Shown here one piece after another: positions 1 to 8,001 of a stretch of 64,000 nt of DNA. Below the pieces are notes generated by a model, which saw only the letters and a list, made by a program, of their open reading frames with translations, was not told the DNA's origin and did not search any database. The stretch covers positions 3,968,001-4,032,000 of the forward strand of contig NC_007778.1 of the NCBI RefSeq assembly GCF_000013365.1. The letters are read 5' to 3'. Numbering within the stretch: position 1 is the first letter of the stretch; every line of letters starts with the position of its first letter. A program made the position numbers and the translations under genes. Origin of the DNA: Rhodopseudomonas palustris HaA2. GTDB lineage: Bacteria; Pseudomonadota; Alphaproteobacteria; Rhizobiales; Xanthobacteraceae.

Positions 1-989
1 CCAAAGGCGGGGCGGCCGTCGACCTGCGACACCAGCCAGGCATTGCCGCGGTGCGCGCCGTCGACCGACCAGCTCGCGCCGGCGACCCATTTGTCGCGGT
101 TCTCGACGCCCGGCCGCACGCTGCACTGGCCGGCGCGCAGATCGGAGCCGAACCACGCCACCACGATCGCGACGCGCTCCAGCCGCGGGCACACGCCCTG
201 CAATTCGTCGAGCGAGGCGACCACGTCGGAGACCGCGTGGGCGACGTGGCGGTTCTCCGGCGTCGAGGTGCCTCGGTCGAGGATCTGCACCAATGTCGAC
301 GGCTCGTAGCCGTATTCGGTGGTGCCGGGGATCAGCGTCACCGCGCGCACCATCTGTTCGAGCCCGCCGATCGGCCGCACGATCTCGAACGACATTTGCG
401 GAATCCGGTTGCCGTAGTCGGCCAGCGGCAGCCGCTCGAACACCACATAGGCCAGCCCGCGATAGGCCGGCGCGTTGGCGGCGCCCTCCTTGGCGACGAT
501 CAGACCGTCCGGTGCCTGGTCCTCGCCGCCGTGATGGATGCGAAGCCCGAGGCCCGACAGATCGAGCGGCTTGCCGTCGGCCCAGATCCGCGCGACGCGG
601 CCGATCGGCCCCTCGCACAGCCCGACCGCGAAATTGGCGAAATACGCGTAGGTCGTGGTGGTCGTCGTCGCGCCGCCGCCGAGACCCTTGCCGCCGCTGG
701 ACGAACTTTCCTCGGAGGTGATCACCTCCTCGAGTTGCGTCGCCCAGATCACCTGCCCCGCCAGCCGCACCCGGCCGTAGACCCGCGGGATCGGCGCGCC
801 TTCGGTCGAGGCCATCACCTCGAGATCCGCCAGCCGCGGCCCCTCGACCGATTTCGACCCGGCGCCGAACAGCGACTGATCCAGCGCATTGCCGATCAGC
901 GCCCCCGCGATCCGCCCGGCCATCGCGCCGACCGGCCCGAACACCGCACCAGCCGCCGCACCGGCGACCGAAAGAACAAGAGCTGCCAT
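1..989 (-). CDS. GTA gp15-like host-interaction/tail tip protein (3' end outside window)
   Basis: This is the amino-terminal part of the last large gene of GTA clusters (RcGTA gp15, a TIM-barrel-like tail-tip protein). The minus strand is open from an ATG at 989 to the window edge. The protein begins MAALVLSVAGAAAGAVFGPV, a Gly/Ala-rich hydrophobic start typical of this family, followed by the conserved EGAPIPRVYGRVRLAGQVIW segment and a Ser/Gly/Thr-rich stretch. It follows the NlpC/P60 gene on the same strand, as in the standard order gp12-gp13-gp14-gp15. Family membership is from recall of motifs and synteny. Completeness cannot be judged because the gene runs out of the window. Confidence 0.85.
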   Translation of the reverse strand, partial: MAALVLSVAGAAAGAVFGPVGAMAGRIAGALIGNALDQSLFGAGSKSVEGPRLADLEVMASTEGAPIPRVYGRVRLAGQVIWATQLEEVITSEESSSSGGKGLGGGATTTTTTYAYFANFAVGLCEGPIGRVARIWADGKPLDLSGLGLRIHHGGEDQAPDGLIVAKEGAANAPAYRGLAYVVFERLPLADYGNRIPQMSFEIVRPIGGLEQMVRAVTLIPGTTEYGYEPSTLVQILDRGTSTPENRHVAHAVSDVVASLDELQGVCPRLERVAIVVAWFGSDLRAGQCSVRPGVENRDKWVAGASWSVDGAHRGNAWLVSQVDGRPAF

Positions 990-1096
990 GGTTGTTACTT
1001 CGTGTGAGCGTGGGACGGCGGGCATGGGTTTGCCGATCGCCGAACGAAAGAGCGGAACCAAAGAGCAGAACGATGAGTTCGCCCCGCGGCACGGCG

Positions 1097-1272
1097 CGCT
1101 CCCTCGCCCCGCCCTTGCGGGGAGAGGGTTGGGGTGAGGGGCTGCTGACTCCGCGACACGGCGAAACGGGAGACCAACGACGATCCGCTCGGCCGCGGCG
1201 AGGCGCCCCCTCACCGGACCAGCTTCGCTGCGCTTCGCCGGTCGACCTCTCCCCGCACGCGGGGAGAGGTGA
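1097..1272. repeat. Dispersed palindromic repeat, family A, copy 1
   Basis: This intergenic repeat is built of a CTTGCGGGGAGAGGG-type half, a spacer, and a CTCTCCCCGCACGCGGGGAGAG-type half. It separates the gp14-like and gp15-like genes. Similar copies lie near 2731, 3683, 4936, 5871, 20564 and 59350, so it is a dispersed REP-like element and not a gene. Confidence 0.7.
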
Positions 1273-1294
1273 CGACGCGCCCAGCCGCCTGCTC

Positions 1295-1738
1295 TCAATC
1301 CTTCACGCCCGGAAAACCGAACGCATACGCCAACCGTCTCCGCCACCACGGCGCGATCGCGATCTCGCACACCGCCGCGCCGTCATGGGCGTGGATCATC
1401 GTCGTGGACGAACTGGCGATCGCGACGTGCTTGGCGACGTAGCCGTCGCGCCATCGGAACAGCAGCACGTCGCCGGCGCGGAAATCCTCGCGCGCGATCG
1501 GCACGAGGTGGCGCAGCGCGGCCTCCGCCAGCGTCTCCGCACCCTGCGCCTCGGCCCAGTCCGGCGCGTAAGGCGGCGGCGCTTCCGGCTCGTCGCCGAT
1601 GCAGCCGCGCCAGACGCCGCGCACCAGGCCCAGGCAATCGCAGCCGACGCCCTTCACCGAGGCCTGATGCCGATAGCGCGTGCCGATCCAGCTCCGCGCC
1701 TCGGCGACCACCGCGTCGCGGGTGAGAATTGTGCTCAT
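1295..1738 (-). CDS. NlpC/P60 family cell-wall peptidase (GTA gp14-like)
   Basis: The 147-residue protein matches phage/GTA tail-associated peptidoglycan peptidases (RcGTA gp14). The catalytic Cys lies in GVGCDCLGLVRGVW (about residues 31-44) and the His in YVAKHVAIAS (about 100-109). The segment FRAGDVLLFRW is the usual strand between them. It lies between the DUF2163 (gp13) and gp15 genes, the usual position. The likely role is local cell-wall cleavage as the tail delivers DNA. The ATG at 1738 starts just before the conserved family N-terminus. Confidence 0.88.
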   Translation of the reverse strand: MSTILTRDAVVAEARSWIGTRYRHQASVKGVGCDCLGLVRGVWRGCIGDEPEAPPPYAPDWAEAQGAETLAEAALRHLVPIAREDFRAGDVLLFRWRDGYVAKHVAIASSSTTMIHAHDGAAVCEIAIAPWWRRRLAYAFGFPGVKD

Positions 1739-1791
1739 GTCGTCTCTCTCGTGAAATCGCCGCTCGACTGGACCGACCGAACGCGCGCCTG

Positions 1792-2712
1792 CTAGCCGAT
1801 GCCACCGCCGCCCGCGCCGCCGCCGCCGATCGAGCCGCCGCCGTGGCCGGGCGAGCCGGGCACCGGATAGCTGACGACGAAATCATTGCCGGGGATCTGC
1901 GGGAAGCCGCGGAAATTCACCGCGTTGCCGAAGCGGTCGCGGCAGGTCGCGAATTGTTTGTCGCAGCCCGCGGTGACGACGAAGCCGTCGCCGACCGCGA
2001 TCGGCTCGGCCATCGCCTGCCACAGCGACAGCCGGGCGCCGCCTCCGACGCGGCGGTGCAACTTGACCTCGATCGCCGAACCGCCATTGGCGCCGCTGCT
2101 CCAGATCAGCCGGCCGGCGCTGAACAGCCCCGCTGCGTATCCGTCGAGACCGGACACCGCGAAGGTCGAGGTGCCGAACGTCGCCACGACATGACCCGCG
2201 GCGCGCAAGGCCGGCTGGTTGAGATCGACGCGGCAGCGGCCGTCGCCGAGATCGGCGCCGCACCCGGCGGTGTACAGCCGGCCGCTTTCCTGCGACAGCA
2301 GATCGGCCAGCCCGCGCAGCTCCGCGGTGAACGCCCGCCCCTCGCGCCGCACCTCGCCGAGCGCACCGCGCGCGGTCAGCAGCCGCAGCGACGGATCGCT
2401 CCAGTCGACCAGCCAGGTCTCGACCGCGGCGCCATCGAAGCGCCCGGCGGCGAGGTCGGCCTCGCGCAGCAGATCGTCGGACAAGGCGCCGGAAATTTCC
2501 GCGCCGTCGACCGACAGATCGAACCGCTGCGCCGCCTCCGACGCGGCCAAGCCGGTGCCGGCGCGGCAACTCACGCCGCCGACGACCAGATCGCGATCAT
2601 GATCGGTGAAACCGAGCACACCGCCGTCGCGCCGCCGCACGATCCAGCACTGAGCGAGCGTGGTGACGCCGGAAGAGAGTTTGGATTGGAGGGCCGAGGG
2701 AATGGAGCGCAT
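1792..2712 (-). CDS. DUF2163/phage_BR0599 baseplate hub protein (GTA gp13-like)
   Basis: The 306-residue protein has an N-terminal DUF2163-type region (CWIVRRRDGGVLGFTDHDRD near residues 22-41) and a C-terminal phage_BR0599-type region with GCDKQFATCRDRFGNAVNFR followed by GFPQIPG, the hallmark of GTA gp13. The conserved Cys pairs around 156-165 and 250-260 suggest bound iron-sulfur or metal, as reported for this family. It ends in a Gly-rich tail (about 285-306) that looks like slippage-prone repeat coding. Gene order gp12-gp13-gp14 is preserved. Confidence 0.88.
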   Translation of the reverse strand: MRSIPSALQSKLSSGVTTLAQCWIVRRRDGGVLGFTDHDRDLVVGGVSCRAGTGLAASEAAQRFDLSVDGAEISGALSDDLLREADLAAGRFDGAAVETWLVDWSDPSLRLLTARGALGEVRREGRAFTAELRGLADLLSQESGRLYTAGCGADLGDGRCRVDLNQPALRAAGHVVATFGTSTFAVSGLDGYAAGLFSAGRLIWSSGANGGSAIEVKLHRRVGGGARLSLWQAMAEPIAVGDGFVVTAGCDKQFATCRDRFGNAVNFRGFPQIPGNDFVVSYPVPGSPGHGGGSIGGGGAGGGGIG

Positions 2713-2730
2713 GGACGATCACCTGTTCTT

Positions 2731-2911
2731 TCCTTCTCCCCTCGTGGGAGAAGGTGGCGCGGACGAAGTCCGCGACGGATGAGGGGGCGAAGCGTACGCC
2801 GTGCCCGCCGCCCCCTCACCCGGCTTCGCTGCGCGAAGCCACCCTCTCCCACCAGGGGAGAGGGTGAGAGGCGCGACGCGAGCGACCCTCCCCCTCCAGG
2901 GGAGGGTGAAT
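2731..2911. repeat. Dispersed palindromic repeat, family A, copy 2
   Basis: This stretch contains two stacked palindromes: one of the CTCCCCTCGTGGGAG / CTCTCCCACCAGGGGAGAG type and, adjoining it, an ACCCTCCCCCTCCAGGGGAGGGT hairpin half. It fills the gap between the gp12-like and gp13-like genes. Confidence 0.68.
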
Positions 2912-3546
2912 CACACCCTGATCTCGACCACCGGAATTTTCGGGATCGCGCCCGCTGCGAAGGCCGACAGGTCGACTTCGAGATAATCGGTGTCGAACCG
3001 CACCGGGACGTCGAACTGATAGCCCGCCGTCACCGCCGCGCCGGGCGGCGGGATGTGGCCGGGGAGAAACGTCACCACGCCGGTGGTGATATCGCAGGTG
3101 AAACCGCCGGTCGGCTCGACGCCGTTCACCGCGACACGCACCGATCCCGCGACCGGCTTGGCGATCCGCCGCGCATAGGGCGCAAAGCCTGCGCCATAGG
3201 TCTTGACGAGTTGGTAGTTCGCGACCACGCCGTCGCCGATGCCGATGCCCTGGTCGAGCGGCGACAGCGGTTGCCCCGGCGCGGCGGACGCATGATCGAG
3301 CCGATCGCGCCAGCGAAAGCCGTAAAGCTGGCCGCGGCGCTCCTCGAAGAACGCCACCACCGCCTGCAGCGCCTCCAGCGTGCGGACGCCGTAGCCGGCG
3401 TCGAACCGCCGCCGCGACTCCGCCCAGCGCGCATTGCGCTGCTCGCGGCCGGAGCCGAACGACACGATCTCGGTCCGCCGCTCCGGCCCGCCGGCGCTCT
3501 TCAGCGCGATGTCGAGCGGGAATAGAACCTCATGGAATGCGGTCAT
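2911..3546 (-). CDS. DUF2460 distal tail protein (GTA gp12-like)
   Basis: The 211-residue protein has the DUF2460 signature: FHEVLFPLDIALKSAGGPER at the N-terminus, then RNARWAESRRRFDAGYGVRT (about residues 36-55), and FEERRGQLYGFRWRDRLDH (about 67-85). DUF2460 proteins form the distal tail ring that joins the tail tube to the baseplate hub. The gene stands between the tape-measure and DUF2163 genes, as in GTAs. Palindromic repeats flank it on both sides. Confidence 0.9.
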   Translation of the reverse strand: MTAFHEVLFPLDIALKSAGGPERRTEIVSFGSGREQRNARWAESRRRFDAGYGVRTLEALQAVVAFFEERRGQLYGFRWRDRLDHASAAPGQPLSPLDQGIGIGDGVVANYQLVKTYGAGFAPYARRIAKPVAGSVRVAVNGVEPTGGFTCDITTGVVTFLPGHIPPPGAAVTAGYQFDVPVRFDTDYLEVDLSAFAAGAIPKIPVVEIRV

Positions 3547-3570
3547 GGTCTTGCTCGCAACAAAGGAACC

Positions 3571-3672
3571 GTCATGCTGAGGTGCTCGCCCGCAGGGCGA
3601 GCCTCGAAGCAGCGTCGCGGTGTGCGTTGCCGTCCTTCGAGGCGCGCAACAGCGCGCTCCTCAGGATGACGG
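3571..3672. repeat. Dispersed palindromic repeat, family B, copy 1
   Basis: The repeat runs from GTCATGCTGAGGTGC to CTCCTCAGGATGACGG and has internal CCTTCGAGG motifs. It is one of at least eight family B copies in the window. It directly adjoins a family A copy, so the gp11-gp12 junction carries two different repeat families back to back. Confidence 0.68.
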
Positions 3673-3682
3673 TCGTGCCCTC

Positions 3683-3828
3683 TTCACCCTCCCCCTTGTG
3701 GGGAGGGTCGCTCGCGCAGCGAGCGGGGTGGGGGGCCGCGGGCACAGTGCGCGTGTCCACCCCCACCCGGCCCGGCCGCGCTACGCGCCGCCGGGTCCAC
3801 CCTCCCCGCAAGGGGGAGGGTTCACAGC
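3683..3828. repeat. Dispersed palindromic repeat, family A, copy 3
   Basis: Two inverted halves, CCCTCCCCCTTGTGGGGAGGG with CGCTCGCGCAGCGAGCG, and CACCCTCCCCGCAAGGGGGAGGG, flank a GC-rich spacer. The copy abuts the 3' end of the tape-measure gene. Confidence 0.7.
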
Positions 3829-4412
3829 CCGCGCTGGCCGCGCGACACCGCGCGGGCAATTTGTCCGGTAACGTAGCTCTCCGAGCGGCGAAAGCTGTCG
3901 GCGTCGGGCGTCGAGATCTGGACGTTGACCACGTTGCCGCCGCCGCCGCTACTCGCAACGCCGAGCCGGCCGTCCGCGCCGCGGGCGAGCGGCAGGATCG
4001 CCTCGGGCCCCGCCTCGCCGGCGAGCCCGACGCCGCCGCCGAGCATCGGGAAGTAGGTCGGCGTGCCGATCACGCCGCCCGCGGCGAACGGCTTGATCGC
4101 GCCGTCGGCCGCCTTGGTGGCGCCGCCGAACAGGCCCGAGAACAGGCTGTCGAAGCCGGTAGCGAGGCCGCTTGTCAGCGGCTTCAGCGCCGCCTTCAGC
4201 GCCAGGTCGGAGACCTTCAGCACCAGCGACTTCAGCACGTCCTCGAACTGCTTGCCGCCGGTGACCGATTGCGAGAACGCGCTGGTCATCGCACGCGCGA
4301 AGCCCTTGGCCTCGCTGCTGAGCGCCTGGGTCTTGGTGGTGAGCTGGTCGACCTTCCGCGACGTCTCGTCGACGCAGTCGCAGTCGCACTCTTCGCAATC
4401 GTCGCTGGTCAT
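3822..4412 (-). CDS. Short tail tape measure protein (GTA gp11-like)
   Basis: The 196-residue protein is far shorter than siphophage tape measures but near the size of the GTA gp11 family. It has a heptad-like stretch around residues 15-45 (QLTTKTQALSSEAKGFARAM), a hydrophobic Ala/Leu/Gly-rich middle (about 65-100), and the motif GEAGPEAILPLARGADGRLG (about 131-150) typical of tape-measure C-termini. A Cys/Asp-rich N-terminus (MTSDDCEECDCDCVDE) is unusual and could bind metal. Its ATG overlaps the stop of the upstream chaperone by 4 nt (4409-4412), showing translational coupling. Confidence 0.85.
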   Translation of the reverse strand: MTSDDCEECDCDCVDETSRKVDQLTTKTQALSSEAKGFARAMTSAFSQSVTGGKQFEDVLKSLVLKVSDLALKAALKPLTSGLATGFDSLFSGLFGGATKAADGAIKPFAAGGVIGTPTYFPMLGGGVGLAGEAGPEAILPLARGADGRLGVASSGGGGNVVNVQISTPDADSFRRSESYVTGQIARAVSRGQRGL

Positions 4413-4612
4413 CGCGCCTGCTCCTGGTGATCGGGATAGCGCCGCATCAATTCGTCGAGGCCGCCGCGATCGAGTGGCGCCGCGATCCCGCCGCGCGCGC
4501 CGATCAGCGCGCTGGCGAACTCGCGCGGCGTCATCCGCCAGAATTGCTCCGACGACAGCCGCAGCACGCCGAAGCCGAACTGCATCGCCTCGGCCCAGGG
4601 GAACGGCGTCAT
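4409..4612 (-). CDS. Phage tail assembly chaperone, TAC_6-like (GTA gp10.1)
   Basis: The 67-residue protein has the family signature PFPWAEAMQFGFGVLRLSS followed by FWRMTPREF, known from rcc01693-like/TAC_6 proteins. These are small chaperones that keep the tape measure soluble before tail-tube assembly. It overlaps both neighbours by ATGA (4409-4412 and 4609-4612), giving a tight chaperone-chaperone-tape-measure unit. Confidence 0.88.
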   Translation of the reverse strand: MTPFPWAEAMQFGFGVLRLSSEQFWRMTPREFASALIGARGGIAAPLDRGGLDELMRRYPDHQEQAR

Positions 4613-4923
4613 GCCGCTTCGCCGAAGGTCGCGGCGATCAGTTCGGCCGCGATCGTCGCATAGCCGGTGGCGCCGCCCGCGACCGTCATCGCCGCGACCT
4701 CGTCGTCGCCGACCGTCTCGCCCGAGCCGCGCAAACCCGCCGCGATGATCCGCAACAGATCGCGCGCCGACAGATGCCCGCTGCCGAAGCGCTGCGCCAG
4801 CGCCACCAGATCGGATGCCGCGAACGCGCTCTCCAGTTCGGCCAGCGCGCCCAGCGTCAGCACCAGCGTGCGACGCCGGCCGCCGATCTCCGCTTCGATC
4901 TCACCGCGATGTCTGTTGGCCAT
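4609..4923 (-). CDS. GTA gp10-like tail assembly chaperone (TAC_11-like)
   Basis: The 104-residue protein starts MANRHRGEIEAEIGGRRRTL and contains LTLGALAELESAFAASDLVA, the signature of the gene-transfer-agent family protein gp10. It is likely a companion tail chaperone made with gp10.1. Its stop overlaps the next start by 4 nt. The gene follows the major tail protein after a family A repeat. Confidence 0.87.
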   Translation of the reverse strand: MANRHRGEIEAEIGGRRRTLVLTLGALAELESAFAASDLVALAQRFGSGHLSARDLLRIIAAGLRGSGETVGDDEVAAMTVAGGATGYATIAAELIAATFGEAA

Positions 4924-4935
4924 GATGCCCTCGTT

Positions 4936-4994
4936 TGTTCACCCTCCCCCTTGCGGGGAGGGTCGCTCGCGCAGCGAGCGGGGTGGGGGTGGCC
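4936..4994. repeat. Dispersed palindromic repeat, family A, copy 4 (half unit)
   Basis: A single half unit of ACCCTCCCCCTTGCGGGGAGGGT followed by the CGCTCGCGCAGCGAGCG palindrome lies between the gp9-like and gp10-like genes. Confidence 0.65.
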
Positions 4995-5016
4995 GCGCGC
5001 ACGATGCGCGCGGTGG

Positions 5017-5424
5017 TCACAGCGCGGCAAAGCTCAGCGCGCCGGCGCTTTCCAACGTCACGTCGAACGTCACCTCGCCATTGTGCTCGCCGGCGAATTC
5101 GAGCGCCGCGATCTGGAACGGCCCGGAGATCGCCCCGAAATCCGGCACGATCAGTTGGCAGTCGCTGATCAGCCCGTTGAAGAACGCACTTCGCACCAGC
5201 GCGTCGGAGGCGGCGTCCTTGAACAGGCCGCGGCCGGAGATCGAGGCGCGGCGCACGCCGGCGCCGGCGAGCAGCTCGCGCCAGCGCTCGGCGGATTCGG
5301 CGTGGGTAATGTCGACCAGTTCGGCGTTGAACGCGATCCTGCGGCTGCGCAGCCCGGCGACGGTGACGTAAGTACTGCCGTCGCTGATCTTGACCATCAG
5401 ATCCTTGCCCTTCTGTGCACCCAT
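5017..5424 (-). CDS. Phage major tail protein (GTA gp9-like, TP901-1/MTP family)
   Basis: The 135-residue protein begins MGAQKGKDLMVKISDGSTYV and has the tail-tube signature FNAELVDITHAESAERWREL (about residues 32-51), then GRGLFKDAASDALVRSAFFN. It forms the stacked rings of the tail tube. The start at 5424 was chosen because a strong AAGGAGACG ribosome site stands just before this ATG, fitting a highly expressed structural gene. Confidence 0.92.
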   Translation of the reverse strand: MGAQKGKDLMVKISDGSTYVTVAGLRSRRIAFNAELVDITHAESAERWRELLAGAGVRRASISGRGLFKDAASDALVRSAFFNGLISDCQLIVPDFGAISGPFQIAALEFAGEHNGEVTFDVTLESAGALSFAAL

Positions 5425-5437
5425 ATGCGTCTCCTTG

Positions 5438-5848
5438 CTAATTGTTCGGTTCGGTGACGGCGCGGAATCGCACCAGCGCGTGATAGGTGCGGCCGTCGGC
5501 CTCGCGGCGGATATCGGCGAGCGCGAACCGCAGATTGACCAGGCGATGGCCGGCCGGCGACAGCGGCGCATCGTCCAGCGCCTGTAAGAGCGCGCCGGTG
5601 ATGACATGCGCTTCCTTGTGGCCGCCCTGCCGCGACCAGACGTGCAGCGTCAGCTGATGCTCCTGCAGCGGCGCATCGTCGGCGGAGGCGTCGGCGATCC
5701 GCGCCTCGCCGAGCGTGACGTAAGGCAACGCCGCGTCGCGCGGCGGCTCGTCGTAGACGCGCGCGCCGCCGAGCGCGGCGATCAGTCCGCTGTCGGAAGT
5801 CAGCGCCTGATGGATCGCGGCGCGCAGCGCCGCAGGTGCGGTGAGCAT
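5438..5848 (-). CDS. DUF3168 tail terminator / tail completion protein (GTA gp8-like)
   Basis: The 136-residue protein has the DUF3168 pattern: LTAPAALRAAIHQALTSDSG, RVYDEPPRDAALPYVTLGEA, and HQLTLHVWSRQGGHKEAHVI. It is the terminator that caps the tail tube at the head side. The order connector-adaptor-terminator-tail tube is conserved here. It stops only 13 nt before the major tail start. Confidence 0.88.
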   Translation of the reverse strand: MLTAPAALRAAIHQALTSDSGLIAALGGARVYDEPPRDAALPYVTLGEARIADASADDAPLQEHQLTLHVWSRQGGHKEAHVITGALLQALDDAPLSPAGHRLVNLRFALADIRREADGRTYHALVRFRAVTEPNN

Positions 5849-5870
5849 GAGAGATCCTCCCAGAGTGACT

Positions 5871-6024
5871 CTTCACCCTCCCCTGGAGGGGGAGGGGCGG
5901 CGAGTAGCGCGCGAAGCGCGGTGCACGCCGGGGTGGGGTGAGCCGCGGGCACGGCAGATGAACTCTTCGCCACCCCACCCCGCTCGCTGGCGCGAGCGAC
6001 CCTCCCCCTCCAGGGGAGGGTGAA
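5871..6024. repeat. Dispersed palindromic repeat, family A, copy 5
   Basis: A full unit: CACCCTCCCCTGGAGGGGGAGGG, a spacer with GGTGGGGTG / CACCCCACC arms, then CGCTCGCTGGCGCGAGCG and ACCCTCCCCCTCCAGGGGAGGGT. It can fold as one long cruciform between the gp7 and gp8 genes. Confidence 0.72.
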
Positions 6025-6026
6025 CG

Positions 6027-6347
6027 TCACGTCAGTTCCGTCTCGGCGTCGATCTCGAGCCACGCGCCGCGGTCGATGTCGCGCCAACTAATAATTCGAT
6101 AGATCCGCGCGCCATCGATCAACCGATGCGCCCGCGTCAGCGCGACGCCGCCGCGCAGCGTGATCGTCACCCGCAACATCGCCCGATCGGCATCGGCATC
6201 GACGCCCTCGCGCGCCGCGTGCTGAACGACCCGCGCCCACACCACTTGCTGCGGCGCATAGCTGCGCGTCACCCCGCCCTGGCCGTCGCCGCTCTCGACC
6301 GGCACTTCCAGCACCAGCCGCGTGTTCAGTCGGCCCGGATCGATCAT
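6027..6347 (-). CDS. Head-tail adaptor / head closure protein (GTA gp7-like)
   Basis: The 106-residue protein matches the phage head-tail joining family: MIDPGRLNTRLVLEVPVE at the N-terminus, WARVVQHAAREG in the middle and HRLIDGARIYRIISWRDID near residues 80-98. The ATG at 6347 was chosen because it makes an ATGA overlap with the connector stop (6344-6347). Confidence 0.88.
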   Translation of the reverse strand: MIDPGRLNTRLVLEVPVESGDGQGGVTRSYAPQQVVWARVVQHAAREGVDADADRAMLRVTITLRGGVALTRAHRLIDGARIYRIISWRDIDRGAWLEIDAETELT

Positions 6348-6913
6348 AGCGCCGGCACCCGGAAGCTCGCGATCATCGCCGCGACGCTGCCCGGCAGCAT
6401 CGCCACGCTGGAGCCGATCGCCGCCAGCCCGCGATTGTCGTACCAATGCGCCGCCAGCGTGCGCACCGCATGGCGCAGCAGCTCCGGCACCTCGGAAGGT
6501 TGCGTGCCGTAGCCGAGCTCGAGGTCGAGCGCGATGCCGCCGACGCTGCGCCCCGGCTGTGGCACCGACCACGCCGGCGCGGCGATCGTGCCGCCCGCGA
6601 CGTCGATCACGAAGCGCGCGAGATCGACCTCATGCGCAATGCCTTCGGCATCGAACACCCGCGCCGCGCTCAGCGCCCGCAGCGGCCCGATCCGCAGCGC
6701 GAGCCGGCCGTCGCGCGGCCAGGCGTCGCGCGTGATCCGCCAGCTCTGCGACAGCAGCGCGCGCCGCGTCATCGCCTCGATCTGGGCGCGCGCGGCGGCG
6801 AGCAGCGACGCGATCACCGAATCGTCGTCGTCGTGCGCGACGCGCAGGAACGCCTTCAGCTCGGGAACCGTCCACGGCTCCACCACCGGCCCCGCCAGCA
6901 AAATCGCCGACAT
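6344..6913 (-). CDS. Phage gp6-like head-tail connector (GTA gp6)
   Basis: The 189-residue protein has the gp6-like connector signature: VEPWTVPELKAFLRVAHDDD, SLLAAARAQIEAMTRRALLS (about residues 36-55), and a C-terminal VPELLRHAVRTLAAHWYDNR. It forms the ring below the portal. In known GTA clusters it directly follows the capsid gene. Here the capsid gene is about 10.9 kb away, because the 6.9-17.8 kb insertion separates the two. Confidence 0.9.
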   Translation of the reverse strand: MSAILLAGPVVEPWTVPELKAFLRVAHDDDDSVIASLLAAARAQIEAMTRRALLSQSWRITRDAWPRDGRLALRIGPLRALSAARVFDAEGIAHEVDLARFVIDVAGGTIAAPAWSVPQPGRSVGGIALDLELGYGTQPSEVPELLRHAVRTLAAHWYDNRGLAAIGSSVAMLPGSVAAMIASFRVPAL

Positions 6914-6974
6914 TGCTCATCCCTCCGAAATGTTCAGGTTGACAGCGCGGCGGCGGCGAGGCTCAAAGCCCGCC

Positions 6975-7742
6975 ATGATCCGCCGCTCGACACTTGCCGT
7001 TCTGATCGCCGCCGCGCTCGCCGCGCCCGCATCCGCCATGGTCGGCGGCGCGCGCGAGAGCCGCGACGGCATCGGCCGCGCGCTCGTCACCATCGTCGGC
7101 TCGCGCGGCAATTTCTGTTCCGGCGCGCTGATCGCGCCGGATCTGGTGCTGAGCGCCGCGCATTGCGTCGCGCCCGGCGCGGACTACAAGATCGTGCAGC
7201 GCGACGCGCAGGGGCAGCCGCAGCTCCGCGACATCCGCCGCCTCGCGGCGCATCCGCAATTCGACCTGCGCGCGATCCAGGCCAACCGCGCCACCGCCGA
7301 CGTCGCGCTGCTGCAGCTCGCCGCGCCGCTGCCCGGCAAGACGCCGCTGCCGTTCGGCGCGCCGAACGATCCGCTCGCCGCGGGGCAGAGCTTCACCGTC
7401 GCCGGCATCGGCGTGGCGCAGCGCGGCGACGGCAAGAGCGGCGGCGTAGCGCGCGCAGCCGAGCTGATCGCCACCGGCCGGCCCGGCCGGCTGCAGATCC
7501 GCCTGGTCGATCCGGCAACGAACAACAGCCGCGAAGGCCAGGGCGCCTGCACCGGCGATTCCGGCGGGCCGGCCTTGCAGCAGCAGGACGGCCGCGCCGT
7601 GGTGATCGGCGTGGTGTCGTGGTCGACCGGCGCCAACAACGCCGCCGGCTGCGGCGGCCTCACCGGCGTAACGCCGCTGACGCTGTATCGCGACTGGATC
7701 GAGCGCACCGCAACGAGCTGGGGCGCGACGCTGGCGAAGTAG
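6975..7742 (+). CDS. Secreted trypsin-like serine protease (S1 family)
   Basis: The 255-residue protein has a signal peptide (MIRRSTLAVLIAAALAAPAS with Ala-Met after it) and a chymotrypsin fold. The triad is visible as His in LVLSAAHCVAPG (about residues 53-64), Asp in TADVALLQLAAP (about 110-121) and Ser in CTGDSGGPALQQ (about 190-201). It is probably exported to periplasm or medium. It is on the plus strand, opposite to the structural genes, and so is not part of the GTA operon. The ATG at 6975 gives a clean signal peptide. Confidence 0.9.
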   Translation: MIRRSTLAVLIAAALAAPASAMVGGARESRDGIGRALVTIVGSRGNFCSGALIAPDLVLSAAHCVAPGADYKIVQRDAQGQPQLRDIRRLAAHPQFDLRAIQANRATADVALLQLAAPLPGKTPLPFGAPNDPLAAGQSFTVAGIGVAQRGDGKSGGVARAAELIATGRPGRLQIRLVDPATNNSREGQGACTGDSGGPALQQQDGRAVVIGVVSWSTGANNAAGCGGLTGVTPLTLYRDWIERTATSWGATLAK

Positions 7743-7770
7743 GCCGGCGCGAAGCCGCAACATCTGCCGC

Positions 7771-7911
7771 CGTCATCCTGAGGCGCAACATCTGCCGCCG
7801 TCATCCTGAGGCGCCGCCGCGCAGCGGCGGCCTCGAAGGATGCGCCGCGAACGCCGTGCCCGCCTCCGCATCCTTCGAGGCGCGCAACAGCGCGCACCTC
7901 AGGATGACGGC
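7771..7911. repeat. Dispersed palindromic repeat, family B, copy 2, with tandem duplication
   Basis: A CGTCATCCTGAGGCGC to CACCTCAGGATGACGG palindrome. Just before and inside it, a 28-bp unit containing CAACATCTGCCGCCGTCATC is present twice in tandem (about 7757-7815), apparently a local duplication of the repeat's edge. Confidence 0.7.
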
Positions 7912-8001
7912 GCTTGCGGAGACACCCGCCACGCCCACCGCCGCCCTTCAGATTTCATTAACCATGTTGGCCCACCCTGCCGGCTCATCCGGAGCCCGTC
8001 G

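Noticed and set aside
1729-3525. Long plus-strand open frame (598 codons) through the tail genes
   Set aside because: It is the antisense shadow of gp12/gp13 in a GC-rich genome. The Arg/Ala/Pro-rich composition without domain motifs argues against a gene, while the minus strand carries clear family signatures.
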